NCBI GenBank assembly: GCA_008012315.1
Contig: SSEL01000042.1
Coordinates: forward strand, 1-64,000
Source: Rhodospirillaceae bacterium
GTDB lineage: Bacteria; Pseudomonadota; Alphaproteobacteria; Dongiales; Dongiaceae
Direction: 5' to 3'
DNA length: 64,000 bases
Made by a program: the position numbers and the translations under genes
Notes under the pieces: model-generated
The model's database searches: none
Seen by the model: only the letters and a program-made list of their open reading frames with translations
What the model was told of the DNA's origin: nothing
In this document: piece after piece, positions 25,453 to 33,955 of the stretch
How the letters are laid out: every line of letters begins with the position of its first letter
How positions within the stretch are numbered: position 1 is the first letter of the stretch

Positions 25453-25491
25453 AAAAACGAACAAGTTTGCTGGTAGATAATGTTCGTTTTT
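25453..25491. promoter_or_regulatory. Perfect 11-bp inverted repeat, probable DeoR operator
   Basis: AAAAACGAACA (25453-25463) and TGTTCGTTTTT (25481-25491) are exact inverted copies with a 17-base spacer. They lie in the gap between the divergent DeoR gene and the ABC transporter operon, where an operator for both is expected. T/A-rich arms with a CGAA core resemble sites of DeoR/GlpR-type repressors. Confidence 0.7.
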
Positions 25492-25563
25492 GTTTGTTAT
25501 TGCACATTTGTGTCGAGCGTGGAATCATGTCGTGGAATCGGCAAGCGGGGATCGTTGAGGCCA

Positions 25564-26679
25564 ATGGCTGATATTGAGTTGCGCAATGTTTCGAAGCGGT
25601 ACACTGGTCGCGTCGCGGCGGTCGAGGATGTGAACCTGCATATTCGCGATGGCGAGTTCATGATCTTCCTCGGCCCCTCGGGCTGCGGGAAATCGACGAC
25701 ATTGCGCATGATCGCCGGGCTTGAGAACATTTCCAGCGGCGAGCTTTTCATCGGCGGCAAGCGGATGAATGATGTGGCGCCGCGCGATCGCAATATCGCC
25801 GTGGTGTTCCAGAGCTATGCGCTTTATCCCCATATGACCGTGGCGGAAAATCTCGCCTTCGGCCTGAAGATGCATAAGCGCCCGCAGAGCGAAATCGAGG
25901 AACGCGTGAAGCGCGTTTCGGCCATGCTGGGCATCGGCCAGTTCCTCGAGCGCAAGCCCGCGGCGTTGTCGGGTGGGCAACGCCAGCGCGTTGCCTTGGG
26001 GCGCGCTTTGGTCCGCGATCCGGCAGCCTTCCTGCTGGATGAGCCCTTATCCAATCTCGATGCGCAGTTGCGTGCCGATATGCGGCTGGAACTGGTGAAA
26101 CTGCATCGTCAGCTCGGCAGCACCATTATTCACGTCACCCATGATCAGGTCGAGGCCATGACCATGGGTGAGCGGATCTGCATCATGAAGGACGGCCGCG
26201 TCGTCCAGGTGGGGGCGCCGCTCGATGTCTACCGCAACCCGGCGAATACTTTTGTCGCCGGTTTCCTCGCCAGCCCGCCGATGAATTTGATCGAGGCGCG
26301 GCTGACCGGAGAGGGCGATGGCCTGTGGGTCGAGGCCGGCGCCATGCGCCTGCAAGTGCCCGCCGCTTATCGCGAGGCCTATCGTGCCTATGTCGACAAG
26401 CCGGTGATCTTCGGTATCCGGGCGGAGGATATCCACGCCCATCAGGCCCAGCCTGACTGGCAGGCGCTCGATGCCGATGTGGTGGCGCTGGAGACATTGG
26501 GTGCCGAGGTCGTGCTGGTGATGGGCATTTCCGGCATTGCCCGTGCCGATATTGCCGCGCGTCTTGGTCGTGATTACCGGGCCCAGATCGGCAGCCGGCA
26601 GCAGCTTTATGCTGATCTCGCCGAAATGCAGCTTTTCGATCCACAGACGACGAATGCCATTCCCCGCCCGCAGCCATAG
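25564..26679 (+). CDS. ABC sugar importer ATP-binding protein, MalK/UgpC-like
   Basis: 371-residue ATPase energising a CUT1-type sugar importer. Walker A is GPSGCGKST (about residues 37-45), Q-loop VVFQSYALYPHMTV, signature LSGGQRQRVALGRALVRDP, Walker B FLLDEPLSNLDAQL and the switch His in HVTHDQVEAMTM. The C-terminal TOBE/OB region (about 240-370) is typical of MalK/UgpC. ATG 25564 follows GAGG; the open frame upstream to 25480 covers the operator and is not coding. First gene of the operon; the two permeases and binding protein are at 30094, 30952 and 32317. Confidence 0.94.
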   Translation: MADIELRNVSKRYTGRVAAVEDVNLHIRDGEFMIFLGPSGCGKSTTLRMIAGLENISSGELFIGGKRMNDVAPRDRNIAVVFQSYALYPHMTVAENLAFGLKMHKRPQSEIEERVKRVSAMLGIGQFLERKPAALSGGQRQRVALGRALVRDPAAFLLDEPLSNLDAQLRADMRLELVKLHRQLGSTIIHVTHDQVEAMTMGERICIMKDGRVVQVGAPLDVYRNPANTFVAGFLASPPMNLIEARLTGEGDGLWVEAGAMRLQVPAAYREAYRAYVDKPVIFGIRAEDIHAHQAQPDWQALDADVVALETLGAEVVLVMGISGIARADIAARLGRDYRAQIGSRQQLYADLAEMQLFDPQTTNAIPRPQP

Positions 26680-26756
26680 CGGGTCGACCGAATTCCAAGG
26701 ATGAGCCGCCAGCATTGCGCGGCGATATGAGATCACTCTAGAAGGAGATTATCGGT

Positions 26757-27554
26757 ATGCTGAAGGAAACGTTTGGCAGCACGAAGCCCATCATTTCCAT
26801 GGTCCACCTGTTGCCGCTGCCCGGCTCGCCGCTTTATGACGCGAAGGGCGGTGTGAATGCCATCATCGATTCAGCAGCCAGGGACATCGAAAAACTGCAG
26901 GATGGTGGCGTTGATTGCATCATGTTCGGCAATGAAGGTGATCGTCCCTATCTGATCAAATCGACGCCGGAAAGCCTCGCCGCGATGGCGGCGGCGGTGT
27001 CGGCCCTGAAGCCGATCATCAAGATTCCTTTCGGCGTGGATTACCTGTGGGATCCCGTCGCCACGGTGGCTTTGGGCAATGCGACCGGCGCCCGTTTCGG
27101 CCGCGAAGTCATGACCGGCGTCTATGATTCAGATATGGGCCTATGGCAGCCGGATGCCGCCAGCGCGATCCGCCTGCGCCACAATCTGGCGCGCGACGAT
27201 TTCAAGATGATGTATAACGTCAATGCGGAATTCGCTTCGCCCATCGGCACGCGCACGATCGCCCAGCGCGCAAAGAGCGCCGTTTTCTCGGCGCTGGCGG
27301 ATGTGGTGCTGGTTTCCGGCATCATGACCGGCCAGGCGGTCGATACCAGCGATATCAAGTCGGTCAAGGAAGTGCTGACGGACACGCCTGTCTTCGCAAA
27401 TACCGGCGTCAATATCGACAATGTCAAAAGCATCCTGTCGGTTGGCGATGGCTGTGTTATCGGCACCCATTTCAAGGTGGACGGCAATACCTGGAACGCG
27501 GTTGATGGCGATCGGGTCAAGCGTTTCATGGATGTCGTGAACAAGGTCCGCTAG
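26757..27554 (+). CDS. BtpA/SgcQ family protein
   Basis: 265-residue TIM-barrel-like protein of the BtpA family. The N-terminus KPIISMVHLLPLPGSPLYD, the GGVDCIMFGNEGDRPYL segment and the C-terminal VFANTGVNIDNV, then GCVIGTHFKVDGNTWNAVD are family hallmarks. BtpA was named for a photosystem I assembly role in cyanobacteria, but most members, such as E. coli SgcQ, sit in sugar operons and are suspected sugar- or sugar-phosphate-converting enzymes. AGAAGGAG lies 7 bases before the ATG. Here it is placed between a sugar ABC ATPase and a sugar kinase, which supports a catabolic role, perhaps an isomerase or aldolase acting on the phosphorylated product. Cytoplasmic. The exact reaction is unknown. 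Confidence 0.88.
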   Translation: MLKETFGSTKPIISMVHLLPLPGSPLYDAKGGVNAIIDSAARDIEKLQDGGVDCIMFGNEGDRPYLIKSTPESLAAMAAAVSALKPIIKIPFGVDYLWDPVATVALGNATGARFGREVMTGVYDSDMGLWQPDAASAIRLRHNLARDDFKMMYNVNAEFASPIGTRTIAQRAKSAVFSALADVVLVSGIMTGQAVDTSDIKSVKEVLTDTPVFANTGVNIDNVKSILSVGDGCVIGTHFKVDGNTWNAVDGDRVKRFMDVVNKVR

Positions 27555-27686
27555 AGCGCGATCGTCTTTGATGGCAGCATTTCGCTTCCATCAAAGACGT
27601 GAATCGCCCTCTATCTTATGGATGAGAGGCGGATTCACGTTTTAGACAAATCGCCAAGCGATTCCGTCTAAAACGATCCGGCTCTA
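27552..27686. repeat. 135-bp cloverleaf-like palindromic element
   Basis: Three adjacent hairpins are enclosed by an outer stem. Outer arms: TAGAGCGCGATCGT (27552-27565) with ACGATCCGGCTCTA (27673-27686), two mismatches. Hairpin 1: GTCTTTGATGG (27564-27574) with CCATCAAAGAC (27588-27598). Hairpin 2: GTGAATCGCCCTCT (27599-27612) with AGAGGCGGATTCAC (27625-27638), two mismatches. Hairpin 3: GTTTTAGAC (27639-27647) with GTCTAAAAC (27666-27674), plus inner AATCGC/GCGATT. The left end supplies the TAG stop of the BtpA gene. It looks like a dispersed intergenic repeat or small MITE, inserted inside an operon. Confidence 0.75.
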
Positions 27687-27719
27687 AGGTCCGCGGTAGA
27701 ATAGAGACAGGGTGGCATC

Positions 27720-29237
27720 ATGCCGGCATTGCTCGGCCTCGATATCGGAACGACCTCGACCATCGGCATCCTGATCGATGACGGTGGCCGAACCTTGGCA
27801 ACCGTGTCGCGGCCGAGCGACCTTGTTTCCCTGCATGCGAACTGGGCGGAGGAAGATCCCGCCCAATGGTGGTCGAATTGCCAGGCAATCGTCGCCGAAC
27901 TGCTGAAGAAGACCGCGTTGAACGGTGCCGATATCGCCGCTGTCGGTGTGACCGGCATGGTGCCGGCCGTCGTCCTGCTGGATGCCGAGGGCAAGGTGCT
28001 TCGCCGCAGCATGCAGCAGAACGATGCGCGGGCGGTGGCCGAGATCGAGGCCATGCAGCAGCGTTTCGACCGCCGGGCGTTTTTTCGCCTGACCGGCGGC
28101 AGCATCAACCAGCAATTGGTGGCGCCAAAACTGCGCTGGCTGCAGAAGCACGAGCCGGATGTCTTCGAGCGGACCGCGACCGTCTTCGGTTCCTACGATT
28201 ACATCACCTATTGCCTGACCGGCACGCGTTCGATCGAACATAACTGGGCGTTGGAATCCGGTCTGATGGATTTCAAGCAGCGCTGTTTCGCTCCGGAGCT
28301 GGTGGAAGCGGCCGGGATCGATCCGCAGGTTCTGCCGCCGATCCGGGCTTCCCACGAGGTGGTCGGCACGGTGACGACGGAAGCCGCCGCCTTGACCGGC
28401 CTTAAGCCCGGCACGCCGGTGGTGGCTGGTTGCGCCGATCATGTGGTCTCGGCCTATGTCGCCGGCGCGGTGCTGGATGGCGATCTGGTGCTCAAATTCG
28501 GCGGGGCGGGGGATATCCTGCTCTCGACCGCGAAGCCGGTCACCGATCCTCGCCTCTTCATCGATTACCACATCATGCCGGATCACTATTTCAGCAATGG
28601 CTGCACCGCGACATCGGGCAGCCTGCTGAACTGGATCGTCCGGCAGCTCGCCGGCGGCGAGGCGGAGAAGGCCAGGCAGGCCGGCCTCTCCGTTCACGCC
28701 TGGCTCGACCGGCTCGCGGCAAAAGTTCCGGCAGGTGCCGAGGGCGTCGTGATGCTGCCTTATTTTCTCGGTGAGAAAACCCCGCTGCACGATCCACATG
28801 CACGGGGGACCGTTGTCGGTTTAGGGCTGCATCACGGCCTACCCCATATCTGGCGCGCCGCGCTCGAGGGCGTCATCTTCGGCTTCCGGCATCATGTCGA
28901 GGTATTCACGGAGATCGGCCTGAAGGTCGAGCGGGTCTTCGCCTGTGACGGTGGCGCCGCGAGCGATCTGTGGCTGCAAATCGCCGCCGATGCCATCAAC
29001 CGGCCGGTCCAGCGCATCGCCAATCATCCCGGTTCGTGCCTCGGTGCTGCCTATGTCGCGGGCTATGGCGCCGGTGTGATCAAGAACTGGACCGGCATCG
29101 CCGATTACGTCGCCGGTGGGCAGGTCTTCGAGCCATCCGCCGATCGCGTGGCGGTCTATGACCATGTCTACACGAATTTCCGGGATATCTATGAGCGCCT
29201 GAAAAGCCTCTATCCCAATTTGCCCACGGGCATTTGA
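27720..29237 (+). CDS. FGGY-family carbohydrate kinase
   Basis: 505-residue sugar kinase of the FGGY family (xylulokinase/gluconokinase-like). The N-terminal phosphate-binding loop is LLGLDIGTTSTIGILIDDGG; substrate-domain features include QQNDARA; the second domain has LVLKFGGAGDILLS, the FLGEKTPLHDPHARG signature and the adenine-binding CDGGAASDLWLQIAADAINR and GAAYVAGYGAG. It phosphorylates a free ketose or polyol after import by the adjacent ABC system. The gene starts 34 bp after the cloverleaf repeat. The DeoR regulator probably senses its product. Substrate not deducible; the neighbouring SDR suggests a polyol or ketose. Confidence 0.92.
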   Translation: MPALLGLDIGTTSTIGILIDDGGRTLATVSRPSDLVSLHANWAEEDPAQWWSNCQAIVAELLKKTALNGADIAAVGVTGMVPAVVLLDAEGKVLRRSMQQNDARAVAEIEAMQQRFDRRAFFRLTGGSINQQLVAPKLRWLQKHEPDVFERTATVFGSYDYITYCLTGTRSIEHNWALESGLMDFKQRCFAPELVEAAGIDPQVLPPIRASHEVVGTVTTEAAALTGLKPGTPVVAGCADHVVSAYVAGAVLDGDLVLKFGGAGDILLSTAKPVTDPRLFIDYHIMPDHYFSNGCTATSGSLLNWIVRQLAGGEAEKARQAGLSVHAWLDRLAAKVPAGAEGVVMLPYFLGEKTPLHDPHARGTVVGLGLHHGLPHIWRAALEGVIFGFRHHVEVFTEIGLKVERVFACDGGAASDLWLQIAADAINRPVQRIANHPGSCLGAAYVAGYGAGVIKNWTGIADYVAGGQVFEPSADRVAVYDHVYTNFRDIYERLKSLYPNLPTGI

Positions 29238-29258
29238 CCGTCAGTTTAGGAGAGGATG

Positions 29259-30041
29259 ATGGAAAAGAATAATTTGCTCGCCGGCCGCAGAGCCTTGATC
29301 ACCGGTGGCGGTTCCGGCATCGGCAAGTCCATCGTCAAGGCACTGGCGGCGGCCGGCGCCTGGGTCGCGGTGACGGACAAGAACGGCGAAGCGGCCGCGG
29401 CCGTTGCCAAGGAAATTGGCAAGGATGCGATTTCGATGGCGCTCGATGTCACCGATGCGGCGGCGACCGCACAGGTCTTCGACAAGGTGATCGAGGAATT
29501 CGGCGGGCTGGATATCGTCTGCGCCAATGCCGGCGTCTCCACCATGAACAAGACCATCGACCTGACCGAGGCCGAATGGGACTTCAACATGAACATCAAT
29601 GCCAAGGGCGTGTTCCTGACCAACCAGGCGGCGGTGCGGCGCTGGCTCGCCAGCAACAGCCAGGGTGTCATCGTCAACACGGCCTCGCTGGCCGGCAAGA
29701 TCGGTGCGCCGCTGCTGGCGCATTATTCCGCCAGTAAATTCGCGGTGGTCGGCTTCACCCAGGCTTTGGCCCGCGAGGTTGGAAAGAACGGCATCCGGGT
29801 GAATTGTGTCTGTCCGGGTTTCGTCCGCACCGGCATGCAGGAGCGCGAGATCGAATGGGAAGGCAAATTGCGCGGCATGACGCCGGAAGCGGTGCGCGAG
29901 GAATATGTCTCGCTGACGCCTTTGGGTCGTATCCAGGAAGCGGAAGACGTCGCCGATATTGTCGTCTTCCTGGCCAGCGATCTGTCGCGCTTCCTGACCG
30001 GCGAGGCGGTGAATGCCAGCGGCGGCGTGTTGATGGATTGA
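29259..30041 (+). CDS. SDR-family oxidoreductase
   Basis: 260-residue NAD(P)-dependent short-chain dehydrogenase. The nucleotide-binding motif is ALITGGGSGIGKSI, followed by CANAGVS, the catalytic Ser in NTASLAGKIG and the YSASK catalytic Tyr-Lys pair; PGFVRTGM and FLTGEAVNASGGVLMD are C-terminal signatures. Acidic DK after the second strand (VAVTDKNG) suggests NAD+ preference. Two ATGs (29256 and 29259) follow TAGGAG; the second has better spacing. In a sugar operon it likely oxidises a polyol or reduces a keto-sugar. It sits between the kinase and permease genes. Confidence 0.92.
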   Translation: MEKNNLLAGRRALITGGGSGIGKSIVKALAAAGAWVAVTDKNGEAAAAVAKEIGKDAISMALDVTDAAATAQVFDKVIEEFGGLDIVCANAGVSTMNKTIDLTEAEWDFNMNINAKGVFLTNQAAVRRWLASNSQGVIVNTASLAGKIGAPLLAHYSASKFAVVGFTQALAREVGKNGIRVNCVCPGFVRTGMQEREIEWEGKLRGMTPEAVREEYVSLTPLGRIQEAEDVADIVVFLASDLSRFLTGEAVNASGGVLMD

Positions 30042-30093
30042 TCGGCAAGACGGCGAACGAGAGATCAACGGGATAAAAGCGAAGGGCCGGATC

Positions 30094-30897
30094 ATGCGAC
30101 TGAAAACCATCGCACCGCATATCATCCTGGTGCTTTTCGCCTGCTATATCGCCCTGCCGCCGCTCTGGGTGCTCCGGACCAGCTTCGTGCCGGATTCCGT
30201 TGCCTATCAACCGGCCCTGATGCCGGAATTCACCTGGCAGAACTATGTCAAGCTGTTCACCGAAGGCACCTTCGCGCGGGCCTATCTGAACAGCTTCATC
30301 GCCTCGGCGGGTGCCACCATCCTTGGCCTGCCGTTGGCGGCGATGACGGGTTACGCTTTCGCTCGCTATCGCACCGGCGGGCAGATCAGCCGCTTTGTTG
30401 TGCTGGCGACGCAGATGCTGCCGCCGGTCGCCATCATCCTGCCGGTCTTCGCCTTGTTCCGCATGGTCGGGCTGACCAACTCCGTTACCGGTTTGATGAT
30501 CGCCTATGCGGCGATCAACCTGCCGTTCCTGACCTGGATCCTGATGGGCTTTTTCGAAGGCGTGCCGATCGAACTGGAATGGGCCGCACAGGTCGATGGC
30601 GCCACGGTCTGGGAAGCGTTCTGGAAGATCGTCATGCCGGTCTCGCTGCCGGGCATTGCCGCAGCGGCGGTGCTGGGTTTCATCCTGGCCTGGAACGAAT
30701 TTCTGTTTGCCCTGATTTTGACTGGTCCGACGACAGCGACCATTCCCGTCGCTTTGGCCGGATTGCAATCATCGAACGGTGTGCAGATCGCCGAGATCTC
30801 CGCCGGCGTTGTCATGGGTATTCTGCCCATGCTGCTCGCCTCGCGCTTCATCCAACGCTATCTGGTGCGCGGCCTGACGTTCGGCGCGGTCAAGTAA
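30094..30897 (+). CDS. ABC sugar importer permease, MalG-like
   Basis: 267-residue inner-membrane permease with six predicted helices (first at IILVLFACYIALPPLWVL). The cytoplasmic EAA loop reads EWAAQVDGATVWEAFWKIVM PVSLPG, which contacts the ATPase. The ending RYLVRGLTFGAVK matches MalG-type CUT1 permeases. It pairs with the permease at 32317. It is unusual that the binding-protein gene sits between the two permeases and that the ATPase lies 4 kb upstream. Confidence 0.92.
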   Translation: MRLKTIAPHIILVLFACYIALPPLWVLRTSFVPDSVAYQPALMPEFTWQNYVKLFTEGTFARAYLNSFIASAGATILGLPLAAMTGYAFARYRTGGQISRFVVLATQMLPPVAIILPVFALFRMVGLTNSVTGLMIAYAAINLPFLTWILMGFFEGVPIELEWAAQVDGATVWEAFWKIVMPVSLPGIAAAAVLGFILAWNEFLFALILTGPTTATIPVALAGLQSSNGVQIAEISAGVVMGILPMLLASRFIQRYLVRGLTFGAVK

Positions 30898-30951
30898 TGT
30901 CGAAGAATTAGCAAGTCCACAGATCAGCAAATTCACAGAGGAGGAGAGGAC

Positions 30952-32247
30952 ATGAGGATCAATTTTCTACCGTCATTGCTTGGGGGCGCGTCACTGGCGG
31001 CCCTGTTGACGGCGGCCGCCCCGGCGGCGCAAGCGGATCAAGTGACGCTGCATGCCTTGATGGAAGATGTGCCGGAGACGCAGATCATCGAATCGCTGTT
31101 GCCGGAATTCGAAAAAGAAACCGGTATCAAGGTCGATTTCCAGAAGCTGGTCTATTCGGAAATGCACGACAAGCTGGTGACGCAGCTCACCAGCAATGAA
31201 AGCTTCTACAATGTCATGGAAGTCGATTTCCTCTGGGCCGGCGAATTCCCGGCAGCAGGATGGCTGGCCGATCTGCAGCCCTTCGTCGAGAAGAGCAAGT
31301 TCGACCTGAAGCCGATCATTCCGGCAATGCTCGACCTGGTCGGCTATTATCAGCAGAAGCTCTATCTGATTCCCATGTACAACTATTCCATGGGCATGAT
31401 CTATCGGAAGGACCTGCTGGAAGACGCCAAGCTGAAGGCCGCTTATAAGGAAAAGACCGGCAAGGAGCTGGCGGTGCCGGCCACGCTGGAAGACTATGTC
31501 GAGCTCTCCAAGTTCATGAAAGCCAATGCCGGCGTCGCCGGCGCGGCCATGCAGGGCCAGCGCGGCGATCCGAACAGCATGGAATTCTCCAACTACCTGT
31601 TCTCGGCCGGCGGCGAATATGTCGACAAGGACGGCAAGGTGGTGCTGAACAGCGATGCTGGCAAGAAGGCGCTCGGCCTTTATGTCGACAATATCCAGCA
31701 CGGCGTTCAGCAGGGTGCGCTCTCGGCGACGCTCGACGATACGATGCGCCTGATGTGCGATGGCAAGGCCTTCAGCATGGTCACCTATTGGTGGATGCTG
31801 CCGCAGATCGACGATAAGGCGAAGTGCCCGAATACCGCCGGCAAGGTGGCGTTGAGCGTCATGCCGGGCGGCCATGGCGAAAGCGGTGGCTGGGGCTGGG
31901 GCATTCCGCAGAACCAGTCGCCGGAAATGCAGGAAGCGGCCTGGAAGTTCATCTCCTGGGTCCAGGGCGAGAAGACCTCGATCGCCCGCGCGATGCAGGG
32001 CCATGCGCCGGTCCGCAGCGATACCTATTCCAATGCCGAGGTGTTGAAGAAATATCCTTACTACAAGGAAGCGCAGGACGTGGTGAAGAGCGGTAAGTCC
32101 TTCCCGATCTTTGCCTATTCGGCGCAATACGAAGATGTGCTGGGCCGCCAGCTCTCTTTGGCTGCTTCGGGCGATGCCAAGCCGGCAGATGCCTTGCAGG
32201 AGGCGTCCGAAGGCCTGGAGAAGCTGCTCAAGAAGGCAGGGCAGTAA
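30952..32247 (+). CDS. ABC sugar importer periplasmic binding protein
   Basis: 431-residue extracellular solute-binding protein family 1. Signal peptide LGGASLAALLTAAAPAAQA, then VTLHALMEDVPETQIIESLL PEFEKETGIKVDF typical of CUT1 binding proteins. The tryptophan-rich region SMVTYWWMLPQIDD and GGWGWGIPQNQSPEMQEAAW forms the sugar-stacking part of the cleft. GAGGAGAGG precedes the ATG. It delivers an unknown sugar or polyol to the MalF/MalG-like permeases on either side. A stable hairpin just after the gene may protect its mRNA. Confidence 0.92.
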   Translation: MRINFLPSLLGGASLAALLTAAAPAAQADQVTLHALMEDVPETQIIESLLPEFEKETGIKVDFQKLVYSEMHDKLVTQLTSNESFYNVMEVDFLWAGEFPAAGWLADLQPFVEKSKFDLKPIIPAMLDLVGYYQQKLYLIPMYNYSMGMIYRKDLLEDAKLKAAYKEKTGKELAVPATLEDYVELSKFMKANAGVAGAAMQGQRGDPNSMEFSNYLFSAGGEYVDKDGKVVLNSDAGKKALGLYVDNIQHGVQQGALSATLDDTMRLMCDGKAFSMVTYWWMLPQIDDKAKCPNTAGKVALSVMPGGHGESGGWGWGIPQNQSPEMQEAAWKFISWVQGEKTSIARAMQGHAPVRSDTYSNAEVLKKYPYYKEAQDVVKSGKSFPIFAYSAQYEDVLGRQLSLAASGDAKPADALQEASEGLEKLLKKAGQ

Positions 32248-32275
32248 GTCAGTCTGCATAAAGTAATGGCTGGGG

Positions 32276-32295
32276 CGGGGAGGGAAGCCTCCCCG
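32276..32295 (+). terminator. Hairpin between binding-protein and permease genes
   Basis: CGGGGAGG and CCTCCCCG form a perfect 8-bp stem with a GAAG loop. Only a short TTTCC follows. Located after the binding-protein stop, it is probably an mRNA-stabilising or partial-attenuation hairpin that lets the binding protein be made in excess of the permease. Confidence 0.55.
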
Positions 32296-32316
32296 TTTCC
32301 GGACAAGGATCGGAAG

Positions 32317-33225
32317 ATGGCGTCAGTGACGATGAGTGGAAATGAGGAAACGGGCCTGCGGGTCGATCGCTGGACCGTCACCGGTTGGAAATTTGCCGCA
32401 CCCGGCCTCACGGTACTGGCCATCGTCATGGGCATCCCGCTGGTCTATGCCGTGATCCTGGCGACCTCCAGCTTCACGCTGCTCCATCCCCGCGTCTCGC
32501 CCTTCGTCGGGTTCGAGAATTTCCTCTCGGTGATGGACGACGAATATTTCTGGCATTCGCTCTGGCTGACGATCAAATATTCGGCGATCGCCGTCATTTG
32601 CGAATTCCTGCTGGGCCTCGGCGTTGCGCTGATGCTCAATCGCGTGGTCAAGCTGAAGGCGATCTATTTCGCCATCCTGACCATTCCCATGGCGATGTCG
32701 CCGGTCAGCGTCGCGCTGATCTGGCATATGTTGCTGCAGCCCAATCTCGGCATCGTCAATGAGCTGCTGGTGAGTGCCGGCCTCGACGGCGTGGATTGGC
32801 TGGGCTCTTCCAATCTCGCTTTCTGGACGGTGATCTTTGTCGATGTCTGGCAGCAGGTATCTTTCGTGATCCTGATCCTCGCCGCCGGCCTTGCTTCGCT
32901 GCCAAAGGACCCCTATGAGGCGGCGGAAGTCGATGGCGCCACCGACTTCCAGCAATTCTGGTATCTGACCCTGCCGATGCTGCGGCCGGTCGCGACCATC
33001 GCCATCATCATCCAGCTGATCAACGAATTCCGCACCTATGACCTGGTTTATGTCCTGACCAAGGGCGGGCCGGGTGTGGCCACCGATCTCCTCAGCTTCT
33101 TTGCCTATAAGAAGGCGTTTCTGGGGCTCGGCATCAATGAAGGTTCGGCGACCTCCTTCGCCTTGCTTTTCCTGGTATTGGTCCTGACAATCGCCTTCTT
33201 CCGGGTGATCTCCCGCCGCAGCTGA
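32317..33225 (+). CDS. ABC sugar importer permease, MalF-like
   Basis: 302-residue inner-membrane permease. Six predicted helices begin at KFAAPGLTVLAIVMGIPLVY; the EAA loop is PYEAAEVDGATDFQQFWYLT LPMLRP. ATG 32317 has AAGGA upstream; the longer frame from 32266 would include the hairpin and is rejected. Last gene of the sugar cluster that begins at 25564. Partners: the MalG-like permease at 30094, the ATPase at 25564 and the binding protein directly upstream. Confidence 0.92.
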   Translation: MASVTMSGNEETGLRVDRWTVTGWKFAAPGLTVLAIVMGIPLVYAVILATSSFTLLHPRVSPFVGFENFLSVMDDEYFWHSLWLTIKYSAIAVICEFLLGLGVALMLNRVVKLKAIYFAILTIPMAMSPVSVALIWHMLLQPNLGIVNELLVSAGLDGVDWLGSSNLAFWTVIFVDVWQQVSFVILILAAGLASLPKDPYEAAEVDGATDFQQFWYLTLPMLRPVATIAIIIQLINEFRTYDLVYVLTKGGPGVATDLLSFFAYKKAFLGLGINEGSATSFALLFLVLVLTIAFFRVISRRS

Positions 33226-33299
33226 GGCATGAGCGAAATTCTTCCTGAGCGTTAAACGGGTGGTTGACAAAGCGGGGGCTCTGCCTCGACAGTTGGGCC

Positions 33300-33950
33300 A
33301 TGCTCAGCGCTTTCCTGCTCGCCTTTCCAGCCCTGTTCTCGATCGTCAATCCGATCGCGGGCGCGTTCATCTTTCGCGAGGCGACAGCGGAGCGCCAGCA
33401 TGAGGACCGGATCAGGCTGGCGGGTCGGGTCGCCTTTTACAGCCTGCTGGTCCTGCTGATCGCCTTGTGGACCGGCTCTTATGTCCTGTCTTTCTTCGGT
33501 ATTTCGCTGGCCGCCTTGCGTCTGGCCGGGGGGCTAGTGCTCTCGCTCTTCGCCTGGAACCTGCTGTCGGCACCGGAGCAGCGCGAGGCCCGGAAGGAGA
33601 GGGAAGCGGCACGGGCCGGCGAGGCCGAGGATGTCGCCTTCTTTCCCCTGACCCTGCCTTTCACCACCGGCCCCGGTACGATCTCGGTGGCGATCGCGCT
33701 CAGCGCCGGGCGGTCGGTTTCGCAGGCCACCTGGTTGGATTTCTTCGCTGGTGTGTCCCTGGCGGCGGTGGTGCTTGCCTTCATCATCTGGATCGCCTAT
33801 CGCAGCACCGACCAGCTCTCGCGGTTTCTCGGCCGCAGCGGCAGCCGGGTGGTAACGCGCCTCTCGGCCTTCCTGCTGTTCTGCATCGGCGTGCAGATCC
33901 TGATCACCGGCGTCACCGATGTGCTGGGGCCGCTTCTCGCCCATCGGTGA
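33300..33950 (+). CDS. MarC family integral membrane protein
   Basis: 216-residue protein with about six predicted helices. The pattern AFLLAFPALFSIVNPIAGAF at the N-terminus (with the conserved NP) and PLTLPFTTGPGTISVAIALS in the middle is diagnostic of the MarC/UPF0056 family. Once thought linked to antibiotic resistance, the family has no proven function. A longer frame begins at 33264, but ATG 33300 begins precisely at the first helix. Ends 5 bp before the convergent cyclase gene; not part of the sugar operon in function. Confidence 0.9.
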   Translation: MLSAFLLAFPALFSIVNPIAGAFIFREATAERQHEDRIRLAGRVAFYSLLVLLIALWTGSYVLSFFGISLAALRLAGGLVLSLFAWNLLSAPEQREARKEREAARAGEAEDVAFFPLTLPFTTGPGTISVAIALSAGRSVSQATWLDFFAGVSLAAVVLAFIIWIAYRSTDQLSRFLGRSGSRVVTRLSAFLLFCIGVQILITGVTDVLGPLLAHR

Positions 33951-33955
33951 GGCGC

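Noticed and set aside
30991-32259. Long minus-strand open frame opposite the sugar-binding protein gene
   Set aside because: It is the antisense shadow of a well-supported GC-rich gene, with repetitive His/Arg/Gly composition and no domain.
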